Assembly: GCF_020216025.1 (NCBI RefSeq)
Contig: NZ_JAIWNC010000032.1
Coordinates: 62,001-126,000 of the forward strand
Reading direction: 5' to 3'
Origin: Jidongwangia harbinensis
GTDB taxonomy: Bacteria; Actinomycetota; Actinomycetes; Mycobacteriales; Micromonosporaceae
DNA length: 64,000 nt
Shown here: positions 58,651 through 64,000 of the stretch, one piece after another
Layout of the letters: the number at the start of each line of letters is the position of its first letter
Position numbering within the stretch: position 1 is the first letter of the stretch
The notes under the pieces: model-generated
The model's input: only the letters and a program-made list of their open reading frames with translations
Database searches by the model: none
Told to the model about the DNA's origin: nothing
Position numbers and translations under genes: made by a program

Positions 58651-58917
58651 CTAGCGGCGGTCGCGATCGATGCCCTCGATGGCGGTGCTCGCCTCCAGCA
58701 GCCGGGCGCCGGTCCGCTGCCGGTAGATCTTCACGGCCGTGGTGAGGTCGTCCCGGTCGATCGCCGCCAGGACCTCGGCGCGCAGCGCCTCCTCGTCCAC
58801 CGGCCGGCCGTCGCCGGCGCTCCGGGTGCGCCGGTTCAGCAGACCGGAGAGCAGCAGCATGACGATTCCGATCCCGCCGACGGCCGAAGCCAGTATCCAT
58901 GTCATGTCCGGAAGCAT
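58651..58917 (-). CDS. Small membrane-anchored protein with ribosomal L7/L12 C-terminal-like domain
   Basis: An 88-aa protein with GGGAG 5 nt before the ATG. An N-terminal helix (WILASAVGGIGIVMLLLSGL) anchors it. A charged linker leads to a short domain (DLTTAVKIYRQRTGARLLEA, STAIEGI) that matches the helix of the L7/L12 C-terminal domain (AIKxYRExTGxxLKEA type). Such proteins are widespread in actinobacteria; contact with translation factors at the membrane is possible but unproven. Confidence 0.78.
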   Translation of the reverse strand: MLPDMTWILASAVGGIGIVMLLLSGLLNRRTRSAGDGRPVDEEALRAEVLAAIDRDDLTTAVKIYRQRTGARLLEASTAIEGIDRDRR

Positions 58918-59010
58918 GGCAACTCCCGCACCGTCTCCGCGTCTGCGTGACGGCTGAACACGTCCCGGTGCCGGTCCGACTTTCGTTGACGTCTCCGCCG
59001 GGCGGGGTGG

Positions 59011-59835
59011 TCAGCGGAAGTGCCGGCCGTCGCGGTACTCGACCGGTGCCCGCGCCGGAGTCGCCGACGGGTCGTCGGTCAGCCCGACCGGGCCGATCCG
59101 GGCCGGCCGCTCGACCAGGACGCAGACCTCCTCGCCGGGCCACCACCAGCCGGTGGCGCGGGCCAGGGCGGCCCACTCGTCGAGATGAGCGGCGTCGCGG
59201 GGCGCCGGCCGGGACAGGCCCAGCCGGCGGAGGATGTCGTGGTGGGCGATCCAGGACGCGTCCTGCTGGCCGTACCAGCAGACCGGGATCCGGGCCGGTG
59301 GCCCCAGCGCGGCCCGCACCGGCAGGGCGACGCCGTGCAGCAGCGCGGTCCGCAGGGACTCCCGGACGCCCTGCCGTAGCACGACGCGCAGCGGCACGCC
59401 GGCCTCGATCGCCGGGACCGGCGGCAGTACCGGCCACGGCCGGTCGCCCTTGCGGACGTGCCGGAGCGGTTCCAGATCGGGGTGGTCGGCGGCGTCGTCG
59501 AGCGCGGCCAGCAGGCGGGACCACCCGGCGGCGAGGTCGACGGCGAACCACGGTCTCCCGGCCGGCGGCTGCGGTCGCAGCCACGCGTGCAGGTCGTCGT
59601 GCCCGGGGATGCCCGCGGTGTGTTCCAGGGCCGCGGTGGGGGAGTCGACCCAGGTGAACCGGGGTCGCCCACGGCCCTGCCGCAGATAGAAGCGGGTCAG
59701 AATGTGTTCGGCGGTGGCCCGGTCGGCGGGCCCGGTGGCGAGTCCCACCTCGAGCCAGTCGGCGCGCCACGCGGCGGCCCGGTGCCAGTGATCGAGGACT
59801 GCGGCGGCGCCCCTGCGCCGCGCGGTGGCGGTCAA
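59011..59835 (-). CDS. Hypothetical protein, 274 aa (possibly DUF6745-related)
   Basis: The frame begins with TTG 59835 and is rich in Trp, Pro and Arg. A segment VCWYGQQDASWIAHHDILRR, followed by a Trp-rich WWWPGEEVCVLVERPARI, recalls proteins annotated DUF6745, but these are usually longer, so the match is tentative. No signal peptide or membrane helix. The start is uncertain because no ribosome-binding site precedes the TTG. Codon bias supports coding. Confidence 0.65.
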   Translation of the reverse strand: MTATARRRGAAAVLDHWHRAAAWRADWLEVGLATGPADRATAEHILTRFYLRQGRGRPRFTWVDSPTAALEHTAGIPGHDDLHAWLRPQPPAGRPWFAVDLAAGWSRLLAALDDAADHPDLEPLRHVRKGDRPWPVLPPVPAIEAGVPLRVVLRQGVRESLRTALLHGVALPVRAALGPPARIPVCWYGQQDASWIAHHDILRRLGLSRPAPRDAAHLDEWAALARATGWWWPGEEVCVLVERPARIGPVGLTDDPSATPARAPVEYRDGRHFR

Positions 59836-60070
59836 CGCGCGAGGGCGCGCACGCCCTTTCGGTCAGCGGTCATCATGCGCACACGATGACCCATGATCGC
59901 CGGCGCCGCAACCCCAATTTGGCCGGTCACCGCCGCCGGTGGGTGCCGGGCGGGCGGTACAGCCTGCACTACCGGCGCGGCGGCGGGGCCGGGCCGCAGG
60001 CGGTATCGACCACAGTGGAACCCACGGGCAGGCTCAGGAGGTCCGTCCCACCACGTCCGGGGAGCCCGCC
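59836..60070. other. Intergenic region upstream of the second serine hydrolase
   Basis: A 235-bp divergent intergenic region. A 62-codon Arg-rich frame (59886-60074) exists but has no ribosome-binding site and atypical composition, so it is not called. GGGGAG at 60059-60064 is the ribosome-binding site of the TTG start at 60071. No clear promoter was seen. Confidence 0.5.
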
Positions 60071-61273
60071 TTGACCACCACTCGTCACCGACCGCATCCA
60101 CTCACCGCGCCGCCGCGGCGCCGCCGCGTGGCCGTCCTGGCGGCGCTCGCGACCGCGTCCGCCGGTCTGGCGCTCGCCGGCCCGGTGCCGGCCGCCCGCG
60201 CCCAGGCGCACCCGGACGCGGTGCAGCAGGATCTGCACCGTCTCGTCGGCGCGGACAGGTTTCCCGGCGCCCTGGCCGCGGTCCGGGACCGGCACGGCCG
60301 GACCCGCCACTACACGGCCGGTGTCGGCGATCTGCGCACCGGCGCCGAGGTGCCGGTCAACGGCCGGGTACGGATCGGCAGCGGCAGCAAGATGTTCACC
60401 GCCGTGGTCGTGCTGCAACTCGTCGGTGAGGGGAAGGTCGGCCTGGACACCGCGGTCGAGACGTACCTGCCGGGCGTGCTGCGCGGCGCGGGCGTCGACC
60501 CGGCCGCGATCACGGTGCGCCACCTGCTGCAGCACACCAGCGGGCTGCCCGACTACACCGAAAGGATGTTCACCGGCGTCGCCGACTACTTCCCGTACCA
60601 GCACAGATATCTCGAACCCCGCGAACTCCTCGATCTGGCCCGCGCCGTGGACGCCGGGCCGGCCGGCGGCGGGTTCGCGTACAGCAACACCAACTTCGTG
60701 CTGGCCGGCCTGATCGCCCAGCGGGTCACCGGCCGCCCGCTGAGCGAGTTGGTCACCACCCGGATCATCGACCGGATCGGCCTGCGCGACACGTACGTCC
60801 CGGAGGTCGGTGAGCAGGGCATCCGCGGCCGGCACCCGAAGGGTTACGTGCGCGAACCGGTCAGCGACGAACTGCGCGACTTCACCGAGATGGATTCCGG
60901 TTGGGGCTGGGCGGCCGGTCAGCTCGTGTCCACCCCGCAGGATGTCAACACGTTCCTGCGGGCCCTGCTGACCGGGAAACTGCTCGGGCCGGCCCAGCTC
61001 GGCCAGATGCGCACCACCGTCGACATGGGCGACGGCGGGCGGTACGGCCTCGGCCTGATGGAGATCCCGCTGAGCTGCGGCGGCGTGGCCTGGGGCCACG
61101 GCGGTGTGATCCCGGGTTACTCGGTGCACAACGGCGCCACCGACGAAGGGCGTGCGGTCACCGTCGCGCTCACGACGACCGGAGGTTCGCTGAAGGACCA
61201 GACCGTCGACCCCGACGGTGTCTTCGACGCCGCGCTGTGCGCGCACCGGGCGGGGTCAGGCGGGCTCCGGTAG
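60071..61273 (+). CDS. Secreted beta-lactamase-fold serine hydrolase, second copy
   Basis: The TTG start at 60071 has GGGGAG 6 nt upstream and gives 400 aa with a signal peptide (VLAALATASAGLALAGPVPA). Ser104-Gly-Ser-Lys107 is the SxxK motif, FAYSNTNFVLAGLI contains YSN, and WGHGGVIPG replaces KTG. LLQHTSGLPDYTERM is typical of family S12. It parallels the enzyme at 18529-19722 along its whole length, but the two are clearly diverged. Its end overlaps the convergent BON gene by 18 bp. Confidence 0.9.
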   Translation: MTTTRHRPHPLTAPPRRRRVAVLAALATASAGLALAGPVPAARAQAHPDAVQQDLHRLVGADRFPGALAAVRDRHGRTRHYTAGVGDLRTGAEVPVNGRVRIGSGSKMFTAVVVLQLVGEGKVGLDTAVETYLPGVLRGAGVDPAAITVRHLLQHTSGLPDYTERMFTGVADYFPYQHRYLEPRELLDLARAVDAGPAGGGFAYSNTNFVLAGLIAQRVTGRPLSELVTTRIIDRIGLRDTYVPEVGEQGIRGRHPKGYVREPVSDELRDFTEMDSGWGWAAGQLVSTPQDVNTFLRALLTGKLLGPAQLGQMRTTVDMGDGGRYGLGLMEIPLSCGGVAWGHGGVIPGYSVHNGATDEGRAVTVALTTTGGSLKDQTVDPDGVFDAALCAHRAGSGGLR

Positions 61274-61555
61274 GTCCTCCGACCAGACGGCCAGCCGGTT
61301 GCTGACGTCCGCCACCCCGGCCACCTGCCACACGATCTGGTGCACCTGGGCACGCATCGCCGGGTCGGGTACGCCGCCCTCCAGCATCACGACGCGGTTC
61401 TGGACCTCCACGACGATGTGGTGTCCGACCGGGGACAGGTCCGCCCGGAGGCGGGCGGCCACCCGGACCGCGAGGTCTTGGTCGGCCTCGGTCGGCGGCC
61501 GGGGAACCCGGTAGTACTGCGGGAACCGGGTGTCGTCGAACGGTTGGCGAGGCAT
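61256..61555 (-). CDS. BON-domain protein, 99 aa
   Basis: The ATG at 61555 has AGGAG 9 nt upstream. After a short Pro/Arg-rich start, one BON domain fills residues 25-92: LAVRVAARLRADLSPVGHHI, VVEVQNRVVMLEGGVPDP and VWQVAGVADVSNRLAV, the last resembling the conserved Gly-V-xx-V-xN motif. There is no signal peptide, so the protein is cytosolic. BON domains bind membranes or lipids and are linked to stress responses. Confidence 0.88.
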   Translation of the reverse strand: MPRQPFDDTRFPQYYRVPRPPTEADQDLAVRVAARLRADLSPVGHHIVVEVQNRVVMLEGGVPDPAMRAQVHQIVWQVAGVADVSNRLAVWSEDLPEPA

Positions 61556-61748
61556 GATCCTGGCTCCTGGGATGGTGGCGAGCATGCGGGCCCGGTGTAC
61601 GAGCCGCCGATGCGTCCACTGTTCCGCCCCACGACGCGGACCGGGCACGACCCTGAACCAGGGACGTCGCCCGCAGTGACAGCGACGGAGGTAGATGTAA
61701 CCGGCTCCGGGGGGCGGGAAACGTACCGGCCCCGGGAAACTGGGCCGA

Positions 61749-61785
61749 GCGCCGGTGGGAGACCGTGGTGGTCTCGCACCGGCGC
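61749..61785 (-). terminator. Terminator hairpin of the ABC operon
   Basis: GCGCCGGTG-G-GAGACC (61749-61764) pairs with 61770-61785 at all but one position, with a GTGGT loop. It lies 19 bp beyond the permease stop at 61804. Confidence 0.8.
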
Positions 61786-61803
61786 TGCGGGTCGGCGGCA
61801 CGG

Positions 61804-62598
61804 TCAGGCGTCGCTGCGGGACAGGCGCCAGGCGGCCGCGATGGCGGCGAGAACGACGTAACCGGCGAAGACGGCCAGCCCGGCGTACGGGGCGAGGGTG
61901 TCGGGAGCCTGCGTGACGGCGGCCGCGGCGTTGCCCGAACTGCCGGGAAAGTACCGAAGAGCGCCCTGCCACGAGTCGGGGAGCATGAGCCCGACGATGT
62001 TGTCGAACAGGAACAGCCCGCCGAAGACCGTGGTGACCGCGCCCGCGGTGGAGCGCAGCAGCGCACCGAACGCGATGCCGAGCAGGCCGGAGCCGGTCAA
62101 CAGCACGGCCGTGTTGACCACCGCCCGGGCCACGCCGGCGTCGGACCAGGAGGCGGCGCCGTCGCCGATCAGGGCCTGCCCGCCGGTGAAGGCGATCGCG
62201 GTGGCGACCAGGCCGGTGACGAACGTGACGGCGGAGAACACGGCGATCTTGGCCCACAGCATCGGCAGGCGCCGGGGTACGGCGCTCAGCGTGGAGCGGA
62301 TCATGCCGGTGCCGTACTCGCCGGCCATGAACAGCACGCCGAGGGTGCCGAAGGCGAGCTGGGCGAACATGACCCCGCCGAGGCTGGCGTCGGCGGCGCC
62401 GAGGCGGTCGTCGCCGATGCTCCCGCCGGAGGCGCTGACCGACGCGGTGATCAGGCCCACGCCGACCAGCAGGGCGACGCCGGCGGCCAGGGACAGCACG
62501 GTGGAGCGCAGCGACCAGAACTTGATCCATTCGGAGTGGATCACACGGGCCTGGGTCACCCGGAGTGGTTGGATCTTGCCGTTCAGTGCGGTGCTCAT
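61804..62598 (-). CDS. ABC-2-type permease subunit
   Basis: The ATG at 62598 overlaps the ATPase stop (ATGA) and gives 264 aa with six helices: WSLRSTVLSLAAGVALLVGV, then QLAFGTLGVLFMAGEYGTGM, a typical ABC-2 segment. It forms an exporter with the upstream ATPase. Substrate unknown; related pairs handle antimicrobial peptides or lipids and are often controlled by an adjacent two-component system, as may be the case here. Confidence 0.9.
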   Translation of the reverse strand: MSTALNGKIQPLRVTQARVIHSEWIKFWSLRSTVLSLAAGVALLVGVGLITASVSASGGSIGDDRLGAADASLGGVMFAQLAFGTLGVLFMAGEYGTGMIRSTLSAVPRRLPMLWAKIAVFSAVTFVTGLVATAIAFTGGQALIGDGAASWSDAGVARAVVNTAVLLTGSGLLGIAFGALLRSTAGAVTTVFGGLFLFDNIVGLMLPDSWQGALRYFPGSSGNAAAAVTQAPDTLAPYAGLAVFAGYVVLAAIAAAWRLSRSDA

Positions 62599-63509
62599 CG
62601 GTTGACTCCCGTCGGGACGTATTCGACGGCGTCCCTGGTCAGTTCCATGAACGCCTCCTCCAGGGACGGTTTCTGCACGCTCAGTTCGTGCAGGGTGATG
62701 CCGGCGGCCGCGGCGCATTCACCGATCTGGTCGGCCTCCAGGCCGGTGACCTCGAACGCGCCGCGTTCCGTGCTGGTGACCGTGACGCCCGGCCCGGTGA
62801 TGAGTTCGTGCAGCTGGGCGGCGCGCGGGGAGCGCACCCGCACGACGTCGCCGGCCGCCTGGTCGATGAACCCGGCGACGGACATGTCGGCGATCAGCCG
62901 GCCCCGGCCGACGACGATCAGGTGTTCGGCGGTCAGCGCCATCTCGCTCATCAGGTGCGAGGAGACGAACACGGTGCGGCCCTCGGCGGCGAGGCTCCGC
63001 ATGAGCTGCCGGATCCAGAGGATGCCCTCCGGGTCGAGACCGTTGACCGGCTCGTCCAGGATCAGCACCTCGGGGTCGGCGAGCAGCGCGGAGGCGATGC
63101 CGAGGCGCTGACCCATGCCGAGGGAGAACGCACCGGCGCGCCGGCGGGCGACCTCGCGCAGGCCCACGATGTCGATGACCTCGTCGACACGCGAGCGCGG
63201 CACGCCGGTGGTGGCGGCCATCGCGCTCAGGTGGTGATAGGCGGACCGGCCGGTGTGTACGGCCTTCGCGTCGATCAGCGCACCGACCTGCTGGATCGGT
63301 GCCCGGTGCGCGGCGTAGGGGCGGCCGTTGACGGTGGCCGTACCCGAGGTGGGTTTGTCCAGGCCGAGGATCATCCGCATGGTGGTGGACTTGCCGGCGC
63401 CGTTGGGTCCCAGGAAGCCGGTGACGATGCCCGGCTTGACGGTGAAGGTGAGGTGGTCGACGGCGGTCCGGCCGCCGAAGCGCTTGGTGAGTTCGTGTAC
63501 CTCGATCAT
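62595..63509 (-). CDS. ABC exporter ATPase (BcrA/CcmA-type)
   Basis: ATG 63509 gives 304 aa; GTG 63518 is a possible alternative. Walker A FLGPNGAGKSTTMRM, signature FSLGMGQRLGIASAL, Walker B VLILDEPVNGLDPEG and SSHLMSEMALTAEHLI. The C-terminal 90 residues resemble those of BcrA-type self-resistance ATPases. It is coupled to the permease and divergent from a probable histidine kinase at 63652. Confidence 0.92.
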   Translation of the reverse strand: MIEVHELTKRFGGRTAVDHLTFTVKPGIVTGFLGPNGAGKSTTMRMILGLDKPTSGTATVNGRPYAAHRAPIQQVGALIDAKAVHTGRSAYHHLSAMAATTGVPRSRVDEVIDIVGLREVARRRAGAFSLGMGQRLGIASALLADPEVLILDEPVNGLDPEGILWIRQLMRSLAAEGRTVFVSSHLMSEMALTAEHLIVVGRGRLIADMSVAGFIDQAAGDVVRVRSPRAAQLHELITGPGVTVTSTERGAFEVTGLEADQIGECAAAAGITLHELSVQKPSLEEAFMELTRDAVEYVPTGVNR

Positions 63510-63639
63510 GCCCACCACGATGATCCATCGCGGGGTTCCGCCGCGTCGTCGTCACGTGGGCCGCTGCGGTACACCAGCGGCGGTAGCGCGGGGCGGCGGT
63601 TACCGCGGTGAGACGACGCGACGGTCTCCGGTCCGCGCG

Positions 63640-63645
63640 TACCGT
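63640..63645 (+). promoter_or_regulatory. -10 box TACCGT of the kinase gene, leaderless layout
   Basis: TACCGT ends 6 nt before ATG 63652, and there is no ribosome-binding site. TACGGT at 63644-63649 is a second but too-close match. Confidence 0.4.
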
Positions 63646-63651
63646 ACGGTC

Positions 63652-64000
63652 ATGGCCGTGCCAAGATCGCCCTGGCGACGACTCCACGCCGCGGCGGCGC
63701 GCGTGCCGCTGCTGGTCGACGCGGCACTGGGCCTGGCGCTGGCCACCTTCGGCCTGGTCGTCGCGGTCGCCGGGCCGCCCGGTGAGGCGCCGGCCGGACT
63801 GGACGGCCCCGCCGTGCTCGCCGCGGTGCTGACGGCGACGGCGGTGACGCTGCGCGGCCGGTGGCCGGCCGCCGGCATCGTCGTGCTCACGCTCGTCGCG
63901 GTCGTCCTCCTGGCGACCGGAGGGGAACAGCCGATCCTGATCGCGGCGCTGTTCTTCTCGTTCTACACGTACGCGGGCACCGCCACCCGGCGCGCGCTCG
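63652..64000 (+). CDS. N-terminal membrane part of a probable sensor histidine kinase, cut by window edge
   Basis: From ATG 63652 the frame stays open to the window edge (116 codons). It encodes a short basic N-terminus (MAVPRSPWRRLHAAAARV) and four hydrophobic helices (LVDAALGLALATFGLVVAVA; PAVLAAVLTATAVTL; AGIVVLTLVAVVLLATGG; PILIAALFFSFYTYAGT). This layout matches the sensor part of NarL-type histidine kinases that sit next to BcrAB-like exporters. The kinase core is outside the window, so the call is tentative. Confidence 0.6.
   Translation, partial: MAVPRSPWRRLHAAAARVPLLVDAALGLALATFGLVVAVAGPPGEAPAGLDGPAVLAAVLTATAVTLRGRWPAAGIVVLTLVAVVLLATGGEQPILIAALFFSFYTYAGTATRRAL

Noticed and set aside
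59886..60074. 62-codon Arg-rich frame before the serine hydrolase
   Set aside because: No ribosome-binding site, no recognisable domain, and it merely ends on the TTG start region by chance.
1..64000. tRNA or rRNA genes, integrase-flanked island or insertion sequences
   Set aside because: No conserved tRNA arm sequences, transposase or integrase proteins, or terminal inverted repeats with target duplications were seen.

Overview
The window is very GC-rich DNA with strongly G/C-biased third codon positions, many GTG (and two TTG) starts, frequent ATGA stop/start overlaps, leaderless-type promoters, LexA, an ECF41 sigma factor, AfsR/SARP-like and LAL regulators and DrrAB-type ABC pairs. This points to a mycelial actinobacterium, most likely of the Micromonosporaceae (Actinoplanes-like); the family is an inference from style and gene content. 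No tRNA, rRNA, CRISPR array, prophage or insertion sequence was recognised. It looks like an accessory, regulator-rich part of a chromosome.

Layout. 1-3.7 kb: an organosulfur-type ABC importer with an LLM flavin monooxygenase (cut by the window edge). 3.8-7.7 kb: a small secreted BP74-like protein, a membrane-anchored protein, and 2,2-dialkylglycine decarboxylase (dgdA) divergent from a LysR regulator that carries a one-base frameshift. 7.7-10.9 kb: TetR, TetX-like FAD monooxygenase and a P450. 10.9-11.6 kb: a non-coding block with a 61-bp tandem array, a long palindrome and a 17-bp array. 11.6-20.7 kb: secreted GH13 amylase, HTH/NB-ARC/TPR regulator, LexA, serine hydrolase and an APH-like kinase. 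20.7-24.6 kb: atypical Nramp-like transporter, LuxR regulator, secreted proteins and a polysaccharide deacetylase. 24.7-31.7 kb: a six-gene operon (substrate-binding protein, two permeases, ATPase, core-MetE-like methyltransferase, MFS exporter) divergent from an IclR regulator. 31.7-38.5 kb: membrane and Ig-like secreted proteins, an H1-tailed protein, VOC, STAS and SDR proteins. 38.6-45.5 kb: an epimerase-ECF41 operon behind a good ECF41 promoter, then DrrAB and an AfsR-like regulator. 45.5-51 kb: secreted repeat proteins, aldo/keto reductase and an MBL hydrolase. 51-57.1 kb: a LAL regulator, then a TrmB-like/LuxR regulator coupled to a 63-aa secreted peptide and a tandem pair of related secreted proteins. 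57.1-58.6 kb: a stand-alone alanyl-tRNA synthetase catalytic domain behind an Ala-rich leader peptide with mutually exclusive hairpins. 58.6-64 kb: L12-like membrane protein, a second serine hydrolase, BON protein, an ABC pair and the start of a probable histidine kinase.

The two best candidates for undescribed biology are (i) the alanine-codon leader controlling the truncated AlaRS (58.40-58.58 kb), which looks like ribosome-mediated attenuation sensing charged tRNA-Ala, and (ii) the regulator/secreted CxxC peptide/paired secreted protein locus (54.1-57.1 kb). A recurrent promoter layout, TANNNT followed 6-7 nt later by GTG or ATG, suggests that at least six transcripts here are leaderless.
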